DNA of 64,000 nt, taken from Calothrix sp. 336/3 (GTDB lineage Bacteria > Cyanobacteriota > Cyanobacteriia > Cyanobacteriales > Nostocaceae). The DNA is taken from the NCBI RefSeq assembly GCF_000734895.2, contig NZ_CP011382.1, forward strand, positions 5,000,700 through 5,064,699, given 5' to 3'. The notes beneath the pieces are model-generated. The model made no database searches, was not told the DNA's origin, and was given only the letters and a program-made list of their open reading frames with translations. A program made the position numbers and the translations under genes. Below are positions 56,742 through 64,000 of the stretch, in pieces; positions within the stretch are counted from its first letter, which is position 1, and each line of letters begins with the position of its first letter.

Positions 56742-58433
56742 ATGAAAAGTTTGTTTGGTACATGGAGCAACACCGTGCGTAAAAATTGGCTGTTGCTTGT
56801 TATCTCAATGCTGTTGCCCACCTTTGGAGTCAGTTATTCTGCTCTCACAGCGCAGAGAATTTACGCATCTTATTCTGCATTACAACGTTCGATTTCTGTC
56901 AGTACTTTGGAAAAATTTGCTGATACGGGCAATGTCTCTGATGACTTAGCAGTATACGCACAATTTCTGAAAACAGAACAATTGCAAGAATTACGTAGGG
57001 TTCTAATCAATCCGATTAAAGTGCATCCCGTGGCAGTTTCCCAATTTCTGTACACCCAACAGGGTGAATTTTTGTTGCAGCGTTTAGGGGAAGTGATTAA
57101 AACTGATTCACGGGAACAAAAACCGGGATTTCATGCTTTACGTTCGGCATTAATCCTGGCTGCAAAGGAACCCCAGGGTTTGACTTTGTTAAATATATTT
57201 AGAAAGTATCCTAGTGCCAGTATTCATATTGATTTAGCGCGTACTTTGTCGATTGCCGCAGAATTGGAAAGATTAGTTACAGAAACTGATCGGGCGATCG
57301 CCACGGTGAAGCAGAAGTCAAATAGTGAAGCTATAGATATTGCTGCATCTCTGAGTTTGGCTCAATTACCTGATATTCGTCGTCAAGGTTCCTTTGCTGT
57401 TCGCAAACAGACATTAAAATTTCTGGATCGCGGACGCTTATTAATGACAGATATCTACCTACCCAATACTCGTACACCAGCGCCAGTAATTGTAATTTCC
57501 CACGGGATTGGTTCAGATAGTAGTAACTATGCTTACCTGGCTAATCATTTAGCTTCCCACGGTTTGGGTGTAGTTGTTCCTAACCACCCAGGAAGTGATA
57601 CCAAACAACTGCGATCGCTACTTAATGGTAGTGAAAGTGAGCTTGCCCAAGCTGAAGAGTTTTATCATCGTCCCATGGATGTAAAGTACATCTTGGACAA
57701 AATAGAGGCTGATCCACAATACAAAGGACGCTTAAATGTTCAAACAGTGGGAGTTTTTGGACAATCCTTTGGTGGTTATACAGCTCTTGCTCTGGCTGGG
57801 GCAAAAATTAACTTCACTCAACTGCAAAAAGACTGTAACCCCAAAGCACTCAAAGAAACCTGGAATGTATCTTTACTGCTTCAGTGTCGCGCAGCAGAAC
57901 TCCAAACGCGCAACCCCAACCGGGAATACAGCTTTCGAGACACCAGAGTTAAGGCAGTTATAGCTGTCAACCCCGTTACTAGCAGCATCTTTGGGCAAGA
58001 GGGATTAAGTGAAATTAATGTTCCTGTGATGATGATGGCTAGTAGTGATGATACTGTAGCCCCAGCGCTATACGAGCAGATTCGTCCTTTTTCTTGGATT
58101 CAATCTACCAACAAGTATCTGGTGCTACTGACGGGTGCAACCCATTTTTCTGTGATTGGCAACGGTAAAACCAATGCAGGGCAAATTGGATTACCTTCTG
58201 AGGTTGTAGGTGATGACCCTAAGCAGGCTAGGAAGTACGTCAATACCATTAGTTTGCCATTCTTTCAGACCCATGTCGCAGGCGTATCCCAATACTCCCC
58301 TTTTCTGAATGCAGCCTATGCTCAAAGTATTTCTACTCAACCTATGGGGATGAGCATGATTCAGTCACTCAATAGTAATGATTTAGCAAGGGCGATCGCC
58401 CAAAATTCCACTTGGAAGCCGATGAACAAGTAA
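56742..58433 (+). CDS. DUF1400 alpha/beta hydrolase
   Basis: This 563-residue protein has an N-terminal hydrophobic signal/anchor (about 14-35), a DUF1400 domain (about 36-165) and a dienelactone-hydrolase-like alpha/beta hydrolase domain (about 220-500). The nucleophile is in VFGQSFGGYTAL (G-x-S-x-G), an acid in ASSDDTVAP and a His in GATHFSV. DUF1400-hydrolase fusions are typical of cyanobacteria; a role in lipid or polyester breakdown is possible but unproven. It is exported or membrane-attached by prediction. Confidence 0.83.
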   Translation: MKSLFGTWSNTVRKNWLLLVISMLLPTFGVSYSALTAQRIYASYSALQRSISVSTLEKFADTGNVSDDLAVYAQFLKTEQLQELRRVLINPIKVHPVAVSQFLYTQQGEFLLQRLGEVIKTDSREQKPGFHALRSALILAAKEPQGLTLLNIFRKYPSASIHIDLARTLSIAAELERLVTETDRAIATVKQKSNSEAIDIAASLSLAQLPDIRRQGSFAVRKQTLKFLDRGRLLMTDIYLPNTRTPAPVIVISHGIGSDSSNYAYLANHLASHGLGVVVPNHPGSDTKQLRSLLNGSESELAQAEEFYHRPMDVKYILDKIEADPQYKGRLNVQTVGVFGQSFGGYTALALAGAKINFTQLQKDCNPKALKETWNVSLLLQCRAAELQTRNPNREYSFRDTRVKAVIAVNPVTSSIFGQEGLSEINVPVMMMASSDDTVAPALYEQIRPFSWIQSTNKYLVLLTGATHFSVIGNGKTNAGQIGLPSEVVGDDPKQARKYVNTISLPFFQTHVAGVSQYSPFLNAAYAQSISTQPMGMSMIQSLNSNDLARAIAQNSTWKPMNK

Positions 58434-58450
58434 GCAATGATTTTTATCAT

Positions 58451-58470
58451 CGCCTTCCTTCGGGTAGGCG
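58451..58470 (+). terminator. Possible terminator hairpin after the DUF1400 gene
   Basis: CGCCTTCC and GGTAGGCG form an 8-bp stem (one mismatch) with TTCG loop, 18 bp after the stop codon. No continuous T-run follows, so the assignment is tentative. The region between here and 58818 is AT-rich and otherwise empty. Confidence 0.35.
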
Positions 58471-58891
58471 AGAGGCTTCTTTTCACTTCACCTAATCATT
58501 AAGAATTAATCAGACTTTCAATAGTTATTGTTATAAAAAATAACTGTTACTTATATTTTTTACCTTTTATGGTGATCAGAAATCTATAATTGTATTTTTT
58601 ATTGATTTTTTAAGTCTTATTTATTACCACCCCTTGATTTTAACCACATATTTTCAGGCTTTTTGCAGCAAATTACATAACATAAGTATCAATTTACCTG
58701 TATCCTAAGAAGGATTTTTTGTCGCTAATTCCAAAAAAATCTTAAAAAAGTAACTAATATTTAAAATTCCGAGAAAGCATCCTTTTTATCGTTGTAAGTC
58801 TAATTTTTTGGGGATAACATGGGAAATAGTTCCTTACTGAGACGTGATGATTCACGTTTCATGCTCACACTGCGTTTGGCATCAGTTTTTT

Positions 58892-59158
58892 ATGGACATC
58901 CAGCTAATCAACATCGGTTTTGGTAACATCGTGTCTGCCAACCGAGTCGTTGCCATTGTCAGTCCAGAATCTGCCCCCATCAAACGGATAATTACCGATG
59001 CTAGGGATAGAGGTCAGTTAGTTGATGCGACCTATGGTCGTCGTACTAGAGCGGTGATTATCACTGATTCTAGTCATGTTATTCTTTCAGCCATTCAGCC
59101 GGAAACTGTAGCAAATCGTTTTGTTCTCTCTCGTGAACACCATACTGTAGATAATTAA
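58892..59158 (+). CDS. remA: RemA-like (DUF370) regulatory protein
   Basis: This 88-residue protein is close to RemA of Bacillus, a DNA-binding ring protein that activates matrix genes. The motif [20 protein letters not shown] and the [20 protein letters not shown] segment are the family hallmarks. I use ATG 58892; the frame upstream to 58844 is a poor match. It is followed by gmk, the same order (remA-gmk) as in Firmicutes. Role in cyanobacteria is unknown. A 35-codon frame with a good ribosome site overlaps its start (58819-58926). A perfect terminator follows at 59163. Confidence 0.85.
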   Translation: MDIQLINIGFGNIVSANRVVAIVSPESAPIKRIITDARDRGQLVDATYGRRTRAVIITDSSHVILSAIQPETVANRFVLSREHHTVDN

Positions 59159-59162
59159 AGTG

Positions 59163-59188
59163 GGGTGGGAGATACCCACCCTATTTTT
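59163..59188 (+). terminator. Rho-independent terminator of remA
   Basis: GGGTGGG (59163-59169), loop AGATA, CCCACCC (59175-59181), then TATTTTT. The stem is perfect, starting 5 bp after the remA stop. It separates remA from gmk, so gmk likely has its own promoter or attenuated read-through. Confidence 0.85.
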
Positions 59189-59331
59189 GCTCTATTCGCA
59201 GTAATATCTGAATAAGGATAATTTTTGTCACTGACGTTACTAAATTCCTTAGTTAAGACTTCATGTTGCAATGCAACAGAAAGCAAATGACTGAGGAATA
59301 ATGTGTATATATTAATTTACAGGTTGAGCGG

Positions 59332-59931
59332 ATGATGCAAGTCTTACCGATCCAGAGTGCTGCTACTACCACCAAAAATCCATCTGTAGGCAGACTAATT
59401 GTATTGACCGGTCCAAGTGGTGTTGGCAAGGGAACTTTAATGCGATCGCTACTTCGATGTCATCCGGATCTATATTACTCCGTATCTGCCACTACCCGCT
59501 CTCCTCGTCCTGGAGAAATTGACGGCAAACACTACTACTTTATCACTCGTAGCAAGTTTGAAAAGTTAGTGGCGGCTGGAGAGTTTCTGGAATGGGCAGA
59601 ATTTGCAGGCAATTATTACGGTACCCCGAAGGAAGCCGTATTTAATCAGATTCAATCTGGTAAGACAGTTGTACTAGAGATTGAACTAGAAGGGGCAAGA
59701 CAAATTCGCAAGTCCTTTCCTGGAGCTTTGAGTATTTTCCTATTACCCCCAAGTTTTGACGAATTAGAGAAGCGAATCCGTGGTCGGGGACAAGATGCAG
59801 AAGAGGCGATCGCCCGACGCTTACAACGCGCTCAAGCAGAAATTAATGCTGCCAATGAGTTTGATTTACAAATAGTCAATGATGATTTAAATGTTGCCTT
59901 GCAATCTATTGAATCCGCTCTATTTGTATAA
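59332..59931 (+). CDS. gmk: Guanylate kinase
   Basis: This 199-residue enzyme phosphorylates GMP to GDP with ATP. It has the P-loop [11 protein letters not shown] (about residues 26-36), the GMP-binding stretch [20 protein letters not shown] and [20 protein letters not shown]. An N-terminal extension of about 20 residues precedes the core; ATG 59332 or 59335 could be used. The usual remA-gmk linkage is kept, but a terminator lies between. Confidence 0.95.
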   Translation: MMQVLPIQSAATTTKNPSVGRLIVLTGPSGVGKGTLMRSLLRCHPDLYYSVSATTRSPRPGEIDGKHYYFITRSKFEKLVAAGEFLEWAEFAGNYYGTPKEAVFNQIQSGKTVVLEIELEGARQIRKSFPGALSIFLLPPSFDELEKRIRGRGQDAEEAIARRLQRAQAEINAANEFDLQIVNDDLNVALQSIESALFV

Positions 59932-59960
59932 AAAGCTATCTTCATAGTTGTCAATATTCA

Positions 59961-60014
59961 ACAACGAACAGAGGAGTGAAAGAAAGTGACTACCTACCTT
60001 CACTTCTCTGTTGT
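59961..60014. terminator. Bidirectional terminator between gmk and psaL
   Basis: ACAACGAACAGAGGAGTGAA (59961-59980) and TTCACTTCTCTGTTGT (59999-60014) form a long stem with two small mismatches. It lies between the convergent gmk and psaL and could serve both. No T-run is seen on either strand. Confidence 0.5.
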
Positions 60015-60057
60015 CTGTCATTAGATATTTTAGTCACAAATGACTAGTAACTAATGA

Positions 60058-60552
60058 TTAACCTAACAACCCTCGGATTAATTCTAGGTTGATAGTTAGG
60101 AAATAAGCTGTGATAGCTCCACCAATACCACCAACTAAGAAAGCACTGGCAAAATTATTCCAACCTTCCTTAGAAGTGAAAGCATCGGGAACTGTGGGTA
60201 CTGTGACGCTAGGCAAAGCTTTACCAGGATTGCTATTAGCATATAGGGATAAGCAAGCTGTCAGAAGTACAATTAAGCCAGCAGCTCCAAATAATCCCAC
60301 TAGGTCAGAATTAGGTGCATTCCGTAGGGGTCCTAGGAGAGAGAAAGGACCGAAAAGTAAGTAACCATGAGCCATACCAACTTCTAATCCCCGTCTGAAA
60401 GGTGTCAAGCCAGGGCGATAGGCTGGTAAGTTACCAATGAACCATTTAATTACAGGAGAAGAGTTAATCGGGGTTTCTAAATTCCCTAGCTGTGGGTCTC
60501 CTCCCAGTGGGAAAACAACTTCTGCATTTCGAGGATCTGTTGATTGCGCCAT
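60058..60552 (-). CDS. psaL: Photosystem I reaction centre subunit XI (PsaL)
   Basis: This 164-residue subunit is needed for photosystem I trimer or tetramer formation. The sequence has its typical N-terminal stretch (FPLGGDPQLGNLETPINSS), two to three membrane helices (about 50-100 and 135-160) and the PAYRPGLTPFRRGLEVGMAH motif. It lies about 220 bp downstream of psaJ on the same strand, so it may have its own promoter as well as read-through from psaF-psaJ. Confidence 0.97.
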   Translation of the reverse strand: MAQSTDPRNAEVVFPLGGDPQLGNLETPINSSPVIKWFIGNLPAYRPGLTPFRRGLEVGMAHGYLLFGPFSLLGPLRNAPNSDLVGLFGAAGLIVLLTACLSLYANSNPGKALPSVTVPTVPDAFTSKEGWNNFASAFLVGGIGGAITAYFLTINLELIRGLLG

Positions 60553-60772
60553 ATTTTATGTCCGCCTCTCGATAATATGATGGCAATTTTTATATTAATA
60601 ATAATCTTGAAAAAAGATGATTTTTGATCACAAAACTTAGAAAAATTAATTATTAGTAATTTCTTGATTTATGCTATGACAGCTTCAGAAAAACCATATT
60701 AGTAACCAGCAGTTATTTATGAATAAAATCACAAATAACCACCAGTTACGAGCTACTGCCTATGGTTTGAGA

Positions 60773-60910
60773 TTATGGCATGGGATGGAATAGTAAATCG
60801 GGGAAGAAACGATTGAATTCAATTAAAATGCCTGCGGTGATAAACAGCCAGATGGTTGTAATCACAGGAGCAGTGCTGAGAAACTTCACAAAATAGCTTT
60901 GCTTGTCCAT
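60773..60910 (-). CDS. psaJ: Photosystem I reaction centre subunit IX (PsaJ)
   Basis: A short gene of 45 codons read directly from the sequence. The product starts [19 protein letters not shown], continues with one membrane helix ([13 protein letters not shown]) and ends [11 protein letters not shown], the PsaJ signature. A GGAG ribosome site lies 9 bp before the ATG. PsaJ stabilises PsaF in photosystem I. It lies between psaF and psaL on the same strand, as usual in cyanobacteria. Confidence 0.96.
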   Translation of the reverse strand: MDKQSYFVKFLSTAPVITTIWLFITAGILIEFNRFFPDLLFHPMP

Positions 60911-61024
60911 GGAAAATCTCCAGTTTTCAAGGAAATAAATATCAATCAAAGGCTAGAAATTATGGGGAATCAACTTGATAGGCAAAATTGTGCAATTTTG
61001 TTATCTGGATTCCTCAAGGGATGA

Positions 61025-61519
61025 CTAGCGAGGTGAAACGGTAATTTCAGAATCGTCGGCAGTCAATTCACCAGAAACTAATTCCTTCAGAGCAGCTGCG
61101 GGCCAAGCAAAACCAGATAGCATCAAGGGCAGAGCCAAAGATACATCGATTTGAATTTCTTTTTGTTCGGCATCTGAACCTTTACGGATAGCAATCAGGT
61201 AAGCACGACCTACCCAACCAATCCAACCTGTGATGTAGAGGAAGAGTACACTGGGGATCAAGAAATCACCAGCACGCTCTAAGCGACCATCAACAATTAG
61301 GTGAGGCAGACCTTCTGGACCACAGAGGGCTTGAGAATAGCGTTCAAAGCGCTTTTTCCCAGATTCGGGGTCAGCAGTGGTGTTCCGAGCAGAAGCGGCT
61401 CTTTGCTGGAAAGCAGGAGAATCGCTGCATGGTACTAAATCGGCTCCTAAAGCTTGCGCGGGAGGAGCGAAATTGAACCAAAGACAAACGGCTAAAATTA
61501 GAGCAAACAAACGTCCCAT
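61025..61519 (-). CDS. psaF: Photosystem I reaction centre subunit III (PsaF)
   Basis: This 164-residue subunit is known in algae and plants to dock plastocyanin or cytochrome c6. A signal peptide (about 1-22, ending PPAQA) is followed by [18 protein letters not shown] with two conserved Cys (one in LVPC, one in [11 protein letters not shown]), then a membrane helix ([19 protein letters not shown]). The frame extends upstream to 61690, but ATG 61519 ([12 protein letters not shown]) with an AGGA ribosome site is the family start. psaJ begins about 115 bp downstream. Confidence 0.97.
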   Translation of the reverse strand: MGRLFALILAVCLWFNFAPPAQALGADLVPCSDSPAFQQRAASARNTTADPESGKKRFERYSQALCGPEGLPHLIVDGRLERAGDFLIPSVLFLYITGWIGWVGRAYLIAIRKGSDAEQKEIQIDVSLALPLMLSGFAWPAAALKELVSGELTADDSEITVSPR

Positions 61520-61837
61520 GGATTGTTTCCTTTTATTACGAAACAAATATTTATTTGTACAAAACGAAGCGGCTTGTACAAGCATGATTTGCAGAACTAG
61601 GAAGTCATGATACTCTTGCCTGGGAACTGAGTAAAGTTGAAGTAAATAAAAGTTAAAGCTTCTAAAACAAGTTCTTGGGCAGGAAATCACTCAAAAGTGG
61701 GTGTCCAGTCGTGAGAAATCCTAGGTGAGTAGCACAGAAGTAAGAGGTGAGAAATTAACTAAAGTTGGCTAGTAAAATAGTTACTTCATCTGACTCCAGC
61801 ACCTTCCACCCTCAATACCCAGCAACCAGCACTCACT
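61520..61837. other. Divergent promoter region psaF/tsaD with two TTGTACAA palindromes
   Basis: 318-bp region between divergent psaF and tsaD. It contains TTGTACAA at 61555-61562 and again at 61574-61581 (11-bp gap) and the palindrome ACAAATATTTATTTGT just before (61543-61558). They lie 36-62 bp upstream of the psaF start, within the likely leader or promoter. No HLR1 (RpaB) site was recognised. Confidence 0.45.
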
Positions 61838-62884
61838 ATGACAACCGTTTTAGCAATAGAAACCAGTTGTGACGAAACAGCTGTAGCAATTGTTAACAAT
61901 CGCAAAGTTTGTAGCAGTATTGTTACGTCGCAAATTTCTGTACATGGGCAGTATGGGGGGGTCGTGCCAGAAGTGGCTTCTCGTCAGCATTTAGAAGTGG
62001 TAAATCAGGCGATCGCCCAAGCTTTGGAACAGGCTAATCTTGGTTGGCAAGATATCGACGGTGTTGCAGCTACCTGCGCTCCGGGATTGGTTGGAGCATT
62101 GTTAGTAGGGTTAATGGCAGGAAAAACCCTTGCTATGCTGCACAATAAACCCTTTTTGGGAGTACATCACCTGGAAGGGCATATTTACGCTAATTACTTG
62201 AGTGAGCCAAGTTTAGAACCTCCCTTTCTCAGCTTACTAGTTTCTGGAGGACATACGAGCTTAATCCATGTCCAAGATTGTGGTGTATACGAAACTTTGG
62301 GAACAACCCGTGATGATGCTGCTGGGGAAGCCTTTGACAAGGTGGCACGCTTACTGAAATTGGGTTATCCAGGGGGACCAATCATTGATAAATTAGCCCA
62401 GGAGGGAAACCCCCAAGCCTTTCGCCTCCCGGAAGGTAAAGTTTCCTTGCCCCAGGGTGGTTATCATCCCTACGATGCCAGCTTTAGTGGTTTAAAAACG
62501 GCAGTACTGAGATTAGTACAAAAGTTTGAAGCAGAAAATCAACCAGTTCCTGTGGCTGATATTGCCGCCAGTTTTCAGGAAACCGTTGCAAAAGCCTTGA
62601 CAAAGAGAGCGATCGCCTGTGCTTTGCATCATAATTTGTCGGCGATCGCTGTGGGTGGAGGTGTCGCGGCTAATAGTGCTTTGAGAAGTCATTTACAAGC
62701 AGCAGCCAGCCAACAACACATCCGTGTCTTTTTTCCACCCCTGAAATACTGTACCGACAACGCTGCTATGATTGCCTGTGCTGCCGCAGAACACCTCAAA
62801 ATGGGTGACACTTCATCTTTTTCCCTTGGTGTCCATTCTCGGCTTTCTCTGAGCCAAATCAGAGAACTCTATACATTAAGCTAG
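61838..62884 (+). CDS. tsaD: tRNA N6-threonylcarbamoyladenosine transferase TsaD
   Basis: This 348-residue protein (formerly Gcp) transfers the threonylcarbamoyl group to A37 of ANN-decoding tRNAs, with TsaB/TsaE. The metal-binding HxxxH is present as His111 and His115 (HHLEGH). The ASKHA nucleotide-fold motifs are [21 protein letters not shown] and [10 protein letters not shown]. The length is normal. It is divergent from psaF, a linkage I recall from other cyanobacteria. Confidence 0.96.
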   Translation: MTTVLAIETSCDETAVAIVNNRKVCSSIVTSQISVHGQYGGVVPEVASRQHLEVVNQAIAQALEQANLGWQDIDGVAATCAPGLVGALLVGLMAGKTLAMLHNKPFLGVHHLEGHIYANYLSEPSLEPPFLSLLVSGGHTSLIHVQDCGVYETLGTTRDDAAGEAFDKVARLLKLGYPGGPIIDKLAQEGNPQAFRLPEGKVSLPQGGYHPYDASFSGLKTAVLRLVQKFEAENQPVPVADIAASFQETVAKALTKRAIACALHHNLSAIAVGGGVAANSALRSHLQAAASQQHIRVFFPPLKYCTDNAAMIACAAAEHLKMGDTSSFSLGVHSRLSLSQIRELYTLS

Positions 62885-62967
62885 ATGCATAATTAATTGC
62901 CGAGGAGAAACCCTCCAGCTTTTCACAAGCTAGGCGAAGTAACTATAAATTTCTCTCGATAAATTTC

Positions 62968-63873
62968 CTAGAAATGCTGTAAAACTAGCCGACTAATTTC
63001 AGTAGCAACAGCATCGGGTTGCTCCAACATGGCAAGATGCCCACATTCTGGAATTTCAATCACGTTTTCACCGCAATATTGAAATGTGGGATGAAAACTG
63101 GCTAGATGGCGGACATATTTCGGTTCCATCACCTTATCTTCCGCTCCTGCCAAAAAATATACAGGTTGCTTGAGCTGTGCAACTAATTGCGGAAGACGGT
63201 TAATTTCTTCCTCTGTCGTTGAGTAAAGCAGCGTTCCCAGGGCAGCTTCGGGATCGGCAACCACAAAGTCTATCACCCGTTGACGCGCCCAGTAACGAGC
63301 TAAAGGACGAGCGACATGATTTCTAGTAAACAAAACGTCAATCCAGGGAACTTGGCTTAACCATCGAGGACGAACTTGGAGAAATCTCTGACCAACGGTA
63401 CGAAAATGCTCAAAAGCTTCCTTGAGATAAATACCGCCTCCAGCATTAATACAAATAACTCCTTGGACTATTTCTGGAAGTTTTGCTGCTCCCCAGAGGG
63501 CGATCGTTCCTCCTAAGGAATGACCTACCAACCAAGCACTTTTGATATGTAATTTCTCTAACAACTCTGCCAAGTCTTCTGCATAGGCAGATGGAGTATA
63601 AACCGATTCCGATGGATTGATTGTAAACTCACCTTCCCTCAGGGATAGGTCAAAATCATCACGAAAATTTTCTTCTACCTTGGGCTGAGATTGACCAAAA
63701 CCCCGTAAATCATAGGATAAGCATTGAAAATCTACGGATAGACGTTCAATCAAAGGTTGCCAGTACCCACGGCTATTTAGCCAGCCATGGATGAATATCA
63801 AGGTCTGAGGATAGGAGGAAGGAGCAGTCAGGTCGTAGGAATGGGAAACGCCTGATATTTCAATGTTCGCCAT
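62968..63873 (-). CDS. Alpha/beta hydrolase
   Basis: This 301-residue cytosolic alpha/beta hydrolase has oxyanion motif IFIHGWLNSRGYW (HGW), nucleophile in LVGHSLGGTIAL (GHSLGG), acid in LAGAEDKVM and the catalytic His in ECGHLAMLEQP. Similar proteins include epoxide hydrolases and lipases; the substrate cannot be deduced. It converges with tsaD. The remaining 127 bases of the window show no gene. Confidence 0.85.
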   Translation of the reverse strand: MANIEISGVSHSYDLTAPSSYPQTLIFIHGWLNSRGYWQPLIERLSVDFQCLSYDLRGFGQSQPKVEENFRDDFDLSLREGEFTINPSESVYTPSAYAEDLAELLEKLHIKSAWLVGHSLGGTIALWGAAKLPEIVQGVICINAGGGIYLKEAFEHFRTVGQRFLQVRPRWLSQVPWIDVLFTRNHVARPLARYWARQRVIDFVVADPEAALGTLLYSTTEEEINRLPQLVAQLKQPVYFLAGAEDKVMEPKYVRHLASFHPTFQYCGENVIEIPECGHLAMLEQPDAVATEISRLVLQHF

Positions 63874-64000
63874 ACTTTTATCCTAACCCTAAGGTAGGCG
63901 ATGACAAAAGCAGGTAAAAGCTTGAGTTTTTTTGTATTATTTTTAACTTTACATCAATCAGTAAAAATTACCTGCTCCAGAAACTACGGCAACCTGAATT

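Noticed and set aside
60110-60364. 84-residue plus-strand frame opposite psaL
   Set aside because: Fully antisense to psaL with no family match.

Overview
The window is chromosomal DNA of a cyanobacterium, most likely a filamentous, Nostoc/Calothrix-like one. The sequence evidence is: many HIP1 octamers (GCGATCGC), photosystem I genes psaF-psaJ-psaL, zeta-carotene desaturase, an RpaA-type regulator, an SLH-domain porin, DUF3318 and DUF1400 proteins, and abundant short tandem repeats and small terminal-inverted-repeat elements between genes. The placement within Nostocales is inference.

Layout. 1-4584: polyamine-type ABC genes potA-potD (minus strand), divergent from the cell-elongation penicillin-binding protein mrdA. 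4585-12160 is a repeat-rich accessory island: a G-rich inverted-repeat element, tRNA-Cys, two near-identical 131-bp MITE-like repeats, a large AAA-like ATPase ending in a GUN4 domain, a brnTA toxin-antitoxin locus whose toxin is frameshifted, two arrays of a 34-35-bp repeat that carries HIP1, a multi-hairpin repeat, and a CHAT protease-AAA fusion. 12162-27100: ABC exporter, Uma2 nuclease-like protein, GGCT-like protein, FAD oxidoreductase, rpaA, a secreted caspase-like protein with an EF-hand, SRPBCC protein plus crtQ/zds, a glycosyltransferase-like protein, a CPCC/DUF6714 gene bracketed by 24-bp repeats, a second toxin-antitoxin pair, YjbQ and an aminotransferase. 27146-31291: a 1381-residue protein with three degenerate protein-kinase domains and a seven-blade WD40 propeller.

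32237-43964: a hypothetical protein, HtrA protease, DUF937 protein, PhoX phosphatase, argG, a DUF39 sulfur-metabolism protein, and the phosphate-sensing cluster sphR-sphS-phoU. This cluster is followed at 44385 by a second PhoX preceded by a clear Pho box. 47058-58433: Crp-like regulator, SLH porin, a small zinc-ribbon protein, DUF3318, SDR, TPR protein, Eis-like acetyltransferase, EamA transporter and DUF1400 hydrolase. 58819-63873: remA-gmk, then convergent psaF-psaJ-psaL, divergent tsaD and an alpha/beta hydrolase.

How the parts fit. The housekeeping genes (cell wall, photosystem I, carotenoid, arginine, tRNA modification) are ordinary. The accessory interest lies in signalling and conflict-type proteins: two AAA-like STAND-type ATPases with different output domains, each just downstream of a copy of the same MITE; two caspase-fold proteins; a triple pseudokinase-WD40 protein; and two small toxin-antitoxin loci set in repeats. 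The phosphate cluster looks like a regulon core, in which SphS/SphR and PhoU sense phosphate and the adjacent PhoX is a likely target.
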